Position numbers and translations under genes: made by a program. Under the pieces are notes generated by a model, which was not told where the DNA came from, did not search any database, and saw only the letters and a program-made list of their open reading frames with translations. Source: Microcyclospora pomicola (Eukaryota; Ascomycota; Dothideomycetes; Capnodiales). Taken from it: a stretch of 64,000 nt of DNA. Location: the NCBI GenBank assembly GCA_002786065.1, contig NHNY01000030.1, positions 62,001 to 126,000 of the forward strand. Reading direction: 5' to 3'. Below, piece after piece: positions 22,660 to 33,716 of the stretch (the stretch's first letter is position 1; each line of letters begins with the position of its first letter).

Positions 22660-24421
22660 ATGCCTCCACCAATGCACCGCTGTCTTCCGGTTTTACGCCG
22701 TATGCGCCTTGCCAATTCCACTTTCCAACGCAAATCTCAGCTACAAGTACGACCACAAGTGACTTCTCCAGTCTTCCGGTCCCACCTACAGCTTCGATGG
22801 CAGTCTAGTCAAGCAGAAGCCAGCACCAGCGCTTCTGGCGCGGACCACAGTCCACAAGAAGCTTCCAACAGGTCGCAGAAAAAGATCAAGTATACCGCAG
22901 ACTCATATCCCGACATCAAGCGGGACTCGCGCTTCAAAGAGATAAGCAAGGAGGACGTCGCATTTTTCAAGGATCTGTTAGGGAATGAAAGCGCCATCAT
23001 TGATGGAGTGACTCAGGATGCTACAGACGATCTCGAGGGATTCAATGCCGACTGGATGAAAAAGTATCGTGGTCAGGCTCGTCTAGTCCTGAAGCCATCT
23101 TCGACTGAGCAGGTGTCGAAGATTCTTAAATATTGTAACGATAATCTGCTAGCCGTCAATCCGCAGGGTGGCAATACAGGACTCGTCGGAGGGAGTGTCC
23201 CTGTGTTTGACGAGATTGTTGTCAACTTGTCGCGCATGAATCAAGTTCGCTCGTTTGACGATGTCTCTGGAATTCTTGTCGCAGATGCTGGCGTTGTCTT
23301 GCAGGCTGCAGACGACCATGTGGCTGAGAAAGGCTACATTTTCCCACTGGACCTAGGTGCGAAAGGTAGTTGTCAGATTGGTGGCAATGTCGCAACAAAT
23401 GCGGGCGGGCTACGTCTGCTACGATATGGCAGTCTACACGGAAACGTTCTAGGTCTGGAGGCGGTGTTGCCAGATGGTACCATCGTGGATGATCTATCCA
23501 AGCTCCGCAAGAATAACACTGGCTACGATTTGAAGCAGCTTTTCATTGGAGGCGAGGGAACTATTGGCATCGTCACGGGCATCTCCATCCTCTGTCCGCA
23601 GCGGTCGCCCGCTGTCAACGTTGCATACTTCGGCTTGGAGTCCTACGAGAAAGTACAAGAAGCATTCAAAGAGGCGAAGAAACAGCTCTCCGAGATTCTC
23701 TCCGCCTTTGAGTTGATGGACGGACAATCGCAGAAGCTCTATCGAGCTGCCACTGGTGCACGGTTACCACTAGAGAACGAGCACCCTTTCTATTGCTTGA
23801 TTGAAACCTCCGGGTCGAACAATGAGCACGACGAAGAGAAGTTGAATTCGTTTTTGGAACATGTCATGGGCGAAGAGATTGTATCTGATGGCGTTGTAGC
23901 GCAAGACGAAACGCAACTGCAGTCACTGTGGGCTTGTCGCGAAGGCATCTCGGAAGCTTCTCAACATTGGGGAGGTGTCTACAAATACGATCTTTCCATT
24001 CCGCTACCGCAGCTATATGACTTGGTGGCTGACTGCCGGAAACGGTTCCAGGAGAATGGACTGATGGGTGACGATGAGTCCCATCCGGTCATTGATGTCG
24101 TTGGATACGGTCATATGGGCGACAGCAACGTGCATCTCAATGTTGCCACTCGCCGATATGACAAGGAAGTCGAGAAGGCGCTGGAGCCATGGGTGTATGA
24201 ATGGGTGCAGGAGAGACAAGGCAGTATCTCAGCCGAACATGGCCTTGGACTAGCGAAGAAGGCGTTCATTGGATACTCGAGAAACGAAACGATGATCAAG
24301 CTGATGAAGCAGATCAAGAATGTTTATGACCCGGTAAGTTGCGTACAAACAGGATCTCAGCTTTCTGAACTAACAAGTAGTGTTACAGAATGGAATCATG
24401 AACCCCTACAAATACATATAA
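22660..24421 (+). CDS. Mitochondrial FAD-linked D-2-hydroxyglutarate/D-lactate dehydrogenase (Dld2-type)
   Basis: Two exons, 22660-24333 and 24389-24421, 568 residues. The N-terminus (about 1-60) is rich in Arg, Gln and Ser with almost no acidic residues, a mitochondrial presequence. The FAD-binding PCMH domain shows NPQGGNTGLVGGSVPVFDE, GAKGSCQIGGNVATNAGG, LRYGSLHGNVLGLEAVLPDG and QLFIGGEGTIGIVT. The C-terminal FAD-oxidase domain has YDLSIPL, VVGYGHMGDSNVHLN and ISAEHGLGLAKK. The tiny last exon supplies the conserved NGIMNPYKYI end, which fixes the acceptor at the third AG after the CTAAC branch. Enzymes of this family oxidise D-2-hydroxyglutarate or D-lactate and pass electrons on in the mitochondrion. 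Substrate choice between the two cannot be decided from sequence alone; the D-2HGDH/Dld2 branch is favoured. Confidence 0.93.
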
Positions 24422-25189
24422 GTCACATGTATTGACCATGGGCTTCATGGTGATACCATAAGAACGAGATGAACACGCACCAAGTCACACGAAATGCTTT
24501 GGTGGTAGGAAGATGGTCAAACACCACGACCACCTTCAACGTAGTCCTACCAAGCTCCATACTATCGGAAGTCGAGCGTAAACACCATAATGCTGGCCCA
24601 GCTCTATCACATGGACTTTGGCATAGCCCAGCAAGACTCAAGCGCTGGTAGCAGAGTTTGCATATCTACAGATTGGTGGTTTCACCGCACCCACCCGTCT
24701 TCCGCCAACAGGTGAGAACGAAATATAGGTAGTGTCATGTATGTACAGGACTTCTTTACCTTACTTTACATAGGCATATCTCGATGGGAATGAGCTTTGT
24801 GAGTGCTGTACGATGTTTCGTATGTTTCGAATACTAGAATTCCTGAACATAGTTCTATATCGTAGGCGCAATTATGGCGCGATACTTGTAGAACTACAAC
24901 TATACTCGAGATTGCAGAGTGGAAACCAAACATCTACCAAAATCTATCTGTAGACTCATGTAGCTGCGCACCGTATGGCATCTTACCGACAAAGCACTGT
25001 AGCTTTCGCTTCATGAAATTATGCTTTGTTTCATGGCCGTTGTTTCATGTCAAGTTGGCTACCCTGTGAATTGTGGCTGAAGCCCTACAGCTCACCAGTA
25101 TGGGTCGATTCCACCTCTTGCATGCCGGTTGAACAATCGCCCTCCAATTCTCCACGGCTTTCGTTTCTCTTCCTTGCTCACCAAGCACA
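24422..25189. other. Intergenic, promoter of the acyl-CoA-synthetase-like gene
   Basis: About 0.77 kb between a stop and a start on the same strand. AT-richer than neighbours around 24760-24960. No gene, RNA or repeat recognised. Confidence 0.4.
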
Positions 25190-26999
25190 ATGTCGTCGAC
25201 CTTCGTCGACAAGCTCGACGACTATCTGGCTGCATTCTTCGCCGACTGGTCCATTGCCAGCACCATACTCGCAGCCCTGATCATTGGCTTCCTGGCGTAT
25301 CCCATCATACGTCCCGACGAGCCCGACACACATCCGCTGCTCCTGGCTCGCCAATCTCACGCCGCGCCTGTACGCAATCGAAACGAGTCGTCTGTGTATC
25401 GCAGTCCGGAGGTCCCGTATGGCTCCGACTTGCGTACAGGATTGAATGTGAAGGATGAGGGGGCACCGCGCTGGGCGGCTGGCAAGGACGGTGATATTCG
25501 TGATGTGTGGAGAGAGGTGCTTCGAGGTGGGAAGACGGCGGCGGTGTCAGGTGCGTCGGATGGGAAGTCTACCGTGCCGAAGGGCTTGATCATGACGGTG
25601 CTTGGGAAGGAGGAAGTGATCGAGCATGAAGCGGAGGATTTGGCAAAGGAGATCAATATCCTCGGACGGGAGTGGAAGGCCGCAGGTATCAAGAAGGTGG
25701 CAGTCTATCTGCCAAACAGCGTGGAGTTCCTGATGACCGTATTTGGTGAGTCCTCAAACTTCTTTAATGCCTACACAGGCATTCAACAGGCTTTGGGATG
25801 TCTATAAGGACGAATCATTCGCTGACATTTCTACAGCATGTTCCTTCTATGGCATGAGTCCTGTGCTACTACCATACAATCTTCCACACGCGAAGGTGTA
25901 TGAGCTGTTATCTGCTGTGGGAGCAGATGGCTTGGTGTGTGCTGCAGGCAACCTCCCTCTCGAAGACTTGGCGAGGTCGTGTAAAGCTCTCAAACAGCTG
26001 ACCTGGGTGGTGGAGAAGACGAGCCGACATATGGACTGGAATGGGATTCCAGAAGCGGCTGCCGATCGATTGAGGGTCAATGTCTGGCATGATATTGTGG
26101 AGGAGAACAAGTCGATCGCCACAGCAACCATGCCGAGCGACCACGTACCAGCCGACCTGATCTCTGTGTGGCAGTCGACAGATCCCGACAAGAAGCCTGA
26201 GATTGTGACCTTCACCCAGAAGAACATCGTCTCAGCAACCGCAGCTCTAATCTCAGCCCTCCCATTGCGCCAACGCTTCAATTCTGGAGATCTTGTGCTC
26301 CCTGCAGATGGCTTCACCCACACTTACGTCCTGTGCCAGACATTCGCTGCCCTTTTCATGCATTCGTCGATTGCCATCAACAGTGTCGCGGGTCCTGATG
26401 TTGATCTTGCCGCTGCTAGTCGGTCTATTGCACCCACGGTCATCATCGCCTCTGCCGAAACTATGGCAGCAATGCATAAGAAAGAGACTACTGGGATGTC
26501 CTCCGCTGCACAGAAGTTCGGAAAGTACACGCAAGCGCAAACTATGTCAGCGGGTCGGATGCCGACAGATGGGTTGCTCTTCAAATTTCTTGCGCCGTCT
26601 GCCTCTGCTGCGGGCAACGCACCAGGCAAATTACGCCTGATCCTCACGTCGGAACGATTGAACGCCGGAAGTCCCCCACTCACATCTACAATGCTCTCTG
26701 ATCTCCGGATATTCACTCGCGCTCGGATCTGCTATGCACTCGCCGCTGCCCCTGTTGCTGGTGCCGTCGCACAAACGAATGTGTTTGACTACCGTCGCGA
26801 TGATGGAGACAAACATGCCCAATTCGGGATCCCGCTCAGCAGTCTAGAGATCAAACTGATCAGCTTGAGCGACGAGCCTGTCAGTGGTAACACGCCGACC
26901 GGACACATGGTCGTCGTAGGACCAGCGGTGAGTGGTGGGAAAGTGAGACTCCCGGTCCAGGCACGAGTCAGAGAGGATTGTACCTTTGGGTACGCATAG
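25190..26999 (+). CDS. Membrane-anchored AMP-binding (acyl-CoA synthetase-like) protein, probably non-catalytic
   Basis: Two exons, 25190-25745 and 25837-26999 (donor GTGAGT, acceptor TACAG; GCA codon rebuilt), 572 residues. A single N-terminal membrane span (ASTILAALIIGFLAYPII) is followed by a segment typical of fungal long-chain acyl-CoA synthetase-like proteins (GLNVKDEGAPRWAAGKDGD). ANL-fold blocks VAVYLPNSVEFLMTVFA and CSFYGMSPVLLPY then follow. The P-loop that normally reads TSGSTGxPKG is missing: the sequence runs PEIVTFTQKNIVSATAALIS, keeping only the flanking helix. The YGxTE motif is replaced by CYALAAAPVAG, and the protein stops before the C-terminal AMP-binding lid domain. The family is recognisable, but ligase activity is doubtful; a scaffold or lipid-droplet/ER role is inference. 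Confidence 0.8.
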
Positions 27000-28752
27000 A
27001 AAGCGGGATGTATTATGAATCTTGGTAGATGACGAATATGAAATGGCAATGATCGTCCTCAACATCATATACGAAAGATCATCAGAGGAAAATTGCGCAA
27101 AGCCACCGTAGCATGTCACCAGGGGTTCGTGATGTTTCCTTCCCATTCGATGCCGTTTTCGCGCTTCTGTACGTCCTAAATGCGGCATCAACTGTCACGG
27201 CGCAGGGTATGGTATTCCACCTTGCCGGAAACATGTTCTATAGATGAATAGCCAGGTATGACATTGCAATTATATGTCCGGAGCCGGGTCCGGAAATTGT
27301 TATTGGCGCTGCAAAGTGTGATTGGCTGATGGTTACATATCATAAGTGTCTCAGCAGGGCGTCTACAGCAGACTATATGCAGGGCTTCTAACTTCGTTCC
27401 CAAGGCTGATATCATGCTTGAAGGGAATTGGCGTTGTCAGATCCATGTCTATGGCATGTGATAGACAATGATACCGGGTATTTCAAATGCCGCGCCACAC
27501 TTCGCCACAACGCCACACCGCATGACGTGCCGGAAAGCAAAGTCAATTCACTTCCAACGTCCAGTCCTCCCCAATGGTTGCCCAAAGGCTACCCTGTCCT
27601 ATGCAAGGAAACGAACTTCCAACGTGCGATGTATTGGTGAAGGTAGTCTACGGTGGTGTCGAGGTAAACCTGCCCGTCGATTGTGGACCGTGACGGCTTC
27701 TTCAGCTGCGATGTGTCGATCCTTCGCATGTAGACTGAACACGACCGAACGAGCGCTGTTGCGGTACTCACCAAGTCTCAGATCCTAGCCAGTCACGCTT
27801 ATAACGCAATAGACGGAGCCGAACACCGCGAGCGTGCCGCTGTCATGGAAAGGATCTACCGGAGTCATCCCCAGAGGAACGGCTCAACGAGAGAGGTTAG
27901 AAATTTCCCTAAGGGTGCTGGCGTAAGCTCTATCCAAGAATCCGGCTCCTCTCGACCATGTTTTTCAGCCCTTCGCTCTAGAAGATTTCGCTCTCGTGCC
28001 ACAGCACTGTGGCAGTGCATGCTTATTGCTGTCTCTCGAGGGATGGTTCTCAGGCGTCCCTGGTGGCGAGGTCACCGGCAGAGTTAAGTGCGGAAAAGAT
28101 GGCTGCTTGAATGGCTCCCCCTAGGCCAGGAACACAGGTTGCTGCCGCGGGCCAATGAAAACAGCAGAGTACCACTTCGTCTTCCCGGCCAAGTCCCATT
28201 GAGCTTGAGACATGCATGACTTCAAGTTCGGCCTTGCCGATGCATGAAGTCTCCTCGCACCATGACATTCGTTCTCCGCTGAGGTTCTGGCGCTCTTCGG
28301 TAGGGGTACGACCGTACGGAGCTTGATGAATCCGACGTGAAAACTGTCGTGTGCGTCCTGCAGGCGTTCGCATGTCTCCATTCCGGAAGCGCTTGTTGTA
28401 TATTTCGCGGCCAGCCGTGCTCTGCAAGAATGGCCCGAGACATCATTGCAATTTTACATTCGTTTGGGAGCGTTCTGACTGGCATTCCGTATGCTTTGGA
28501 CGAGGAAACTGCTCACACATCTCGACGCTTGATCAGACAATCTCGAGACGGCGACAAGCCACGACACGCTCCTTATTTGTATAATCACGGGCTGCCAGGT
28601 GTTCGAGCTTCTTGAAACTTGACCACGTATCATCGCGAACATTCCTCAAGGCGTCTTCACGTACCCGCCTTCTCGACAGGCTATGCACACCTCCAAGTGT
28701 TCGCCACGACCACGACAGTCATATCATCCTCAAGCAACAGAATCACGAATCG
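27000..28752. other. Intergenic 1.75 kb
   Basis: Several open frames of 60-125 codons exist on both strands, but none has a domain, a signal peptide or a consistent splice model. I see no gene here. The last ~150 bases are the leader of the epoxide-hydrolase-like gene. Confidence 0.4.
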
Positions 28753-30369
28753 ATGGCAACCGTTGCAAGCTCACCCGGGCTGGGGACTCCAATCATTGTG
28801 CATCCATATCGTATGCACGTATCACAACGATATCTCGACCTTACCAAACGCAAACTCGAGCTCACACGCCTGCCGCGAAGTCCACAGGGATCGTTTGCTG
28901 AACATAGTGGAGGCGTCACCAAAGACGAGCTCGAGCCTTTGGTCGATCATTGGACCGAGGATTATGATTGGAGAGCGCAAGAAGCACATTACAATGAAGT
29001 CCTTCCCCAGTTTCGAACAACATTGAACGGCACGCGCATCCATTTCGTCCACAGACGAGCGAACTCCCCGAATGCCATAGCTTTACTTTTCGTACATGGT
29101 TGGCCAGAAAGTTTCCTGTCCGTTGCACACATCATCGATGCGCTTTGCGATCCAATGCCGACAACAGCAGGAACCGAACAGCATACGCCGGCATTCCATG
29201 TCGTTGCACCTAGCGTTCCTGGGCTTGGTTTCAGCGACGCCGTGCCTGAGGAGGCCAACAATATGCAGATGACAGCGGCGACTATGGATTTGTTGATGAG
29301 GAGTCTGGGTTATACACAATACATTGCACACGGGTCAGGATTGTAAGTGCCAAAGACGTCCATTGATCTACACGCAAGCTGATTACCCGTCAGCGCATTC
29401 AAGGTATGCCGCACCCTTGCTCTAGCATACAGCGCCAACTGTCTCGGCATCCACACGGTCAACCCAGACGTACCTGCTCCACGGTCAGTCTTCCCTTCGA
29501 GCTACAATCCTTCGATTATACAAATGGATGACTCACGAGAAACTCGCAGACTCAATCGGAGCTATACTAGTGAAGCTATGCAATCGCCCCATTCGTCTCC
29601 ACACGTGTATGAAACTCCAATCTCGCCAACTTTGTCTGTTCGGTATTCAGCATTGATTGGAAATCCTCAAACTATAGCATACGCGCTTGCCGATTCCCCA
29701 TCGGGACTTCTGGCGTGTGTACTTGACGCGATCCAGCCAGCTCGCTTGAGCAGTCAACATACCAGTCCTGCCAGCAGTTTTGGTATTCCTTCGGCACAGC
29801 ATTCGCCTGTCGCAACGCATTCTTCACGGAGTCCTGCGCCAAGCAGTCTATCGGGCCTGTCTGTATCGAGGTCGCACAGTGACACACCGCACTCGCCTTT
29901 TGGTACCGAAGCTATAGACCCACGGCAGGGCTGGTCACCAACGGCGCTTATCAACTGGACCATGATACCCTGGCTTGCGGGGCCCGAAGTTGCACTACGC
30001 TGGATCAATAATTCAATGGCGATGGAGCATTCTCTCTGGACAGTGTCAGCCAACATTCCACTGGGCATTACAATATACCATGAGCCATTTCCCACCACCT
30101 CACGGCAATCGGCACCTTTGCAATGGATTGAAGCATACTACAGAGTCGCAATGGTTCGACAACGTACTGGTAGTGTACGGTTTGCAGCATGGGAAAGGCC
30201 CACCGAGATCGTTATGGACATTCGAGAGTTCGCCGCGATACTCTTTGCAGCAGGTCGCCAGGGTGGCCATATGGGTGTTGCATACAACCATCCGCAAGCA
30301 TCCATGCTTCCACCGGAGCAATACGGAATGCCCATGGTCCCGAGCCAGCACGGCGAGCATTGGAGATGA
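28753..30369 (+). CDS. Epoxide-hydrolase-like alpha/beta-hydrolase, catalytic residues replaced
   Basis: Two exons, 28753-29342 and 29394-30369 (donor GTAAGT, acceptor GTCAG, TTC rebuilt), 521 residues. The fold is clear: an EHN-type N-terminal region (PLVDHWTEDYDWRAQEAHYN), then the oxyanion segment LLFVHGWPESFL, VVAPSVPGLGFSD and LMRSLGYTQYIAHGSG. The cap region NPQTIAYALADSPSGLLA and the C-terminal EAYYRVAMVRQRTG...FAAWERP follow. In active enzymes the nucleophile elbow is GGDWG; here it reads GSGFA, putting Gly196 where the Asp nucleophile should be. The C-terminal GGHFAA(L/W)E histidine is Arg (about 459). A Ser/Pro-rich insert of about 65 residues splits the cap. No stop or frameshift interrupts the gene, so it looks like a maintained protein with a changed or lost activity. 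Confidence 0.85.
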
Positions 30370-31696
30370 TGGAGCCTGTTGCATTGATGGAACAGCACAT
30401 TGACTGGGTCTGCGGATGACCATCAGACGTTGGTTGCTTCATTACTTCTTGGAGCCCCTGGCGCATGGCTGGGGTCTCCTCGCAACGCTCGATGCTGGTC
30501 ATCGACGATGTATTTGGGCGGAATCATTCCACATAGCGGAACATAACTTTGTAGTCGACTCGTATGGTGAGCCATGATGTGCTTCTCACTGTAAGCAACA
30601 CACAATTTCGGCGCTCGTTGGCAGGATAGATGGTGATAACAAGCTCGTGAGCACATGTAAGAAGCATAGAAGTGTAACAGAGCTGGCAAGCTGAGCATGA
30701 GCGCTGGACTCCTAGCTCGGCCGACCGCCCAGGCGATGATGCAGGCGGCGGGGCGCGCCTCGAGAAACGACAACGCACATGGCTCAAAATTTCTGAACCT
30801 GCACGTTATCTCTTCCACTTCGTCACCCAACATCTGCTACACTCCATATCCTGAGAGATCCTCGAACCTGCAAACACACATCCCACATAGTGACATCGCA
30901 CCGCCATTGTCTGTAACCGATTCCGCACTTGAAAGCGACAAGCACAGCCACGAACACACCCACCAGTCACTCTACACGTCGGGCATTCACGCCTGACTTC
31001 CAGATCACAAGCTGGCAGGACTCGATACAAGTCACTGCTATCCGCGACCTGCTCTCCAGTAAAGAGAGCACGACCTGCGTCTTCACCTTCATCCACACCT
31101 CCTTTTCATGCGTCCAGAAGATCTTCTTCGGTGTCTCTGCAAGCCCAAGAAGTAAGAATATCCCTTCAGCCTGCCCAATGTTTCTGGAGGCTCAGCAACC
31201 TTCTTGTCGATCGTGGGACTAACACCATGCTCAGGCCTAGATAACACGACTCCCGTGCTTAAGAAAACAACCATCCACCGCATTACCGAACGTGACCTCA
31301 ACCAGCAGCGTCCTTGACTGCCAGCCTTGACCACCGATAGCTCCATCGTGGAATCCGGGCAAACACCAGCCATTCCCCACAACATTACCGACACCATTCC
31401 GCGCCGCAACATCTCCTGCATCCCCTTGTCTGCCTGGCCTCCATAACAGACCCACCACCTTCCCAGACGACCCGCATCAGCCGCTTGCTGCTGGCGAAAG
31501 CCAGCCTCCGCGAATAAGAGCTCCATTGCGGGCCTTTCCTCGGTCTCCGGACGTCATATCTTGAGTTGGACAGTATCCCGTGCATTACGGTCCTCGGAAG
31601 CACGAAAGGCTTGTAGATTCAGCGCAAGAGAAGAGACCAGGGTACAGCGCGTTCCACACCAACAAGCGTCTCGCAGAGCAGACTCAAGGCCTGGAG
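30370..31696. other. Intergenic and leader region of the SAM decarboxylase gene
   Basis: About 1.3 kb. The frame of the decarboxylase stays open upstream from the ATG at 31697 back to 31565 but contains no ATG, so it is probably leader. AdoMetDC genes in many eukaryotes carry regulatory upstream frames; several short ATG-initiated frames exist here but none can be singled out. Confidence 0.4.
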
Positions 31697-33250
31697 ATGG
31701 TGAACTTGACGGACATCCCGCAGCATTACACCAATTCGCCATCGTCTTTGATGAACGGTACCCCTCATTTGACCATCAATCGAGACATCACCGCGCTCGA
31801 TCTCGACAGCAGCAATGCATTCGAAGGGCCAGAGAAACTGCTAGAAGTATGGTTTAGTCCATCGGAAAAGGCGTTGCCAGAGTCGGCATCGCCATTGGGG
31901 CTGAAGGCTGTATCTCAGGATTCTTGGAAGGAGATGTTGGATCTTGTCAATTGCAAGGTCCTTTCTGTTGTGGAATCGCGTAATCTGGACGCTTACTTGC
32001 TCTCCGAATCGAGCATGTTCGTTTTTCCACACAAGCTTGTACTCAAGACTTGTGGAACGACTACTCTGCTCTATGGACTTCCAAGGATGCTGGAGATTGC
32101 GGCACTCGAGGCTGGATTTCCGCATGTCAAGGCCGACTTGTTGCACGGTGTCGCAGCGGCAGCCACACCTTACAGAGTGTTCTACAGTCGCAAGAACTTT
32201 CTGTACCCGGACGAACAGCGTGGCCCTCATCGTAGCTGGCGTGATGAGGTTCGGTATTTGGACAAGATGTTCCTGGGCGGAAGTGCTTATATGATTGGAA
32301 AGATGAACGGTGAGCATTGGTACTTGTACATCACAGGTCCAAGAACTCAGCTCACTCCACCATCTACCCCACCTGGCGAACAAGCTCCCGCGACAAAAAT
32401 TCAGCACTTACAAATCCCGCAGAAGGATGTCAATGGCAAAGCGGTCGACGAAAACGACGGGGACGAGACTCTGGAGATTCTGATGACCGACCTGGAAGAG
32501 CACAATGCTCGCCAGTTCTATCTGGACGATGCTAGCTCCATAGCTCAAGACAATGCTCGTCGTACGCATCAGGCTCGCAAAGATGCCATCGAGCATCTTG
32601 GTGTCATCCATGAGCACAATGGATCCGATCCTAGCATCTCTGGTAACACGCTCGTCAACGGTTTGAGCAGCCACTCGGACGATGACTCGCGCTTCGATGT
32701 CTTTGCACAGAGCTCCGTCGAGAATTCTGATGGCGATGACGACGCTCTCACCTTCTCTGAAGAGCTCAGCACTGAGGGTCATACTCTCGGGACAGTCGTG
32801 ACCGAGAGCTGTGGATTGGCTGATGTCTACCCCGTCTCTAAGTATTCTGACGCGCGTATTGATTCGTATCTCTTCACTCCCTGCGGCTACAGCGCAAACG
32901 GCGTGGTCCCTATGCCTGGCGACGTCGAGTCTACACACTACTGGACCGTCCACGTCACACCTGAACCGCAGTGCTCGTACGCCAGCTTCGAGACCAACGT
33001 CCCCTCCAAGCGTCCAGTCGATGTCGTGCAGCAGGTCGTTGGCATCTTCAAGCCCGGCCGCTTCAGCGTCACGCTCTTCGAAGCCTTGGACGATGGACGC
33101 TCGGCCAAGCGCGACAAAACCATGGAATCCGTCCAAGGCTACCGTCGTGTCGATCGCATCGTGCACGAGCTGGAAGGCTACGAACTCGTCTTCCGCTACT
33201 TCGAACGTGAGGACTGGAAGGGCGGTGCGCCGAGGCTGGGCGAGCCGTAG
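31697..33250 (+). CDS. SPE2: S-adenosylmethionine decarboxylase proenzyme
   Basis: Single exon, 517 residues. It converts S-adenosylmethionine to decarboxylated SAM, the aminopropyl donor for spermidine and spermine, in the cytosol. The N-terminal FEGPEKLLEVWF motif is intact. The self-processing site YLLSESSMFVF is present; cleavage between Glu104 and Ser105 would create the pyruvoyl group. LKTCGTTTLL, PHRSWRDEVRYLD, MIGKMNGEHWYLYI and, at the C-terminal half, TPCGYSANG, THYWTVHVTPEPQCSYASFE and VVGIFKPGRFS are all family blocks. The enzyme is much longer than the human form (334 residues) because of an acidic, Ser/Asp-rich insertion at about 220-375, before the second beta-sheet. Such insertions are common in filamentous fungi. 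The start at 31697 aligns with usual fungal N-termini. Confidence 0.96.
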   Translation: MVNLTDIPQHYTNSPSSLMNGTPHLTINRDITALDLDSSNAFEGPEKLLEVWFSPSEKALPESASPLGLKAVSQDSWKEMLDLVNCKVLSVVESRNLDAYLLSESSMFVFPHKLVLKTCGTTTLLYGLPRMLEIAALEAGFPHVKADLLHGVAAAATPYRVFYSRKNFLYPDEQRGPHRSWRDEVRYLDKMFLGGSAYMIGKMNGEHWYLYITGPRTQLTPPSTPPGEQAPATKIQHLQIPQKDVNGKAVDENDGDETLEILMTDLEEHNARQFYLDDASSIAQDNARRTHQARKDAIEHLGVIHEHNGSDPSISGNTLVNGLSSHSDDDSRFDVFAQSSVENSDGDDDALTFSEELSTEGHTLGTVVTESCGLADVYPVSKYSDARIDSYLFTPCGYSANGVVPMPGDVESTHYWTVHVTPEPQCSYASFETNVPSKRPVDVVQQVVGIFKPGRFSVTLFEALDDGRSAKRDKTMESVQGYRRVDRIVHELEGYELVFRYFEREDWKGGAPRLGEP

Positions 33251-33716
33251 GGGATTACTGGCAGTCTTGTCAAGCTCCTCGTGCGTCCATAATCCGGCGA
33301 GTATAGTTGCCCATGTCATTGCTCAGCTCTCACCCCTTATGTGTGCTTTCCGAACGTCGAGTTGAGGGGTATTCTGCATGAAGTAAGGGCCAAAGCGTCT
33401 ATGTTTCTCTTCTTTCATCACGTGTGCTGAATCTTGTGGCGCTTAGGGATGTCTTGCTGGGATCCCGGACAGTCACTATTGCTTTGTTGCCAGTCCGAGA
33501 ATTCGATCACGAGTATCAATGTCTTCTTGTTCTTCTCCTTTGCTTGCCATACATCTATCAAGTGACATGCTTCGTGGGCTTGACGATCATCGCTTCTGTA
33601 TACATGTAATTGACATGGTCTAGCCTCTACAGCTCATCTAGAGTACATTTCATTCCATCCTCTTTGACACATACTGCCAACATCATCGTTCTGCATTGCA
33701 CGAGATTGGAAATGGC
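33251..33716. other. Convergent 3' region, SPE2 and Mmc1-like gene
   Basis: 466 bp between two facing stop codons; AT-richer than the flanking coding DNA. Nothing beyond 3' untranslated sequence is apparent. Confidence 0.4.

Noticed and set aside
27000-28752. Cluster of small frames that could be a degraded gene
   Set aside because: No pair of frames shares a recognisable family on either strand; treated as intergenic.
31580-31696. GTG start extending SAM decarboxylase by 39 residues
   Set aside because: Fungal homologues start near the ATG at 31697 and non-ATG initiation is not supported by sequence alone.
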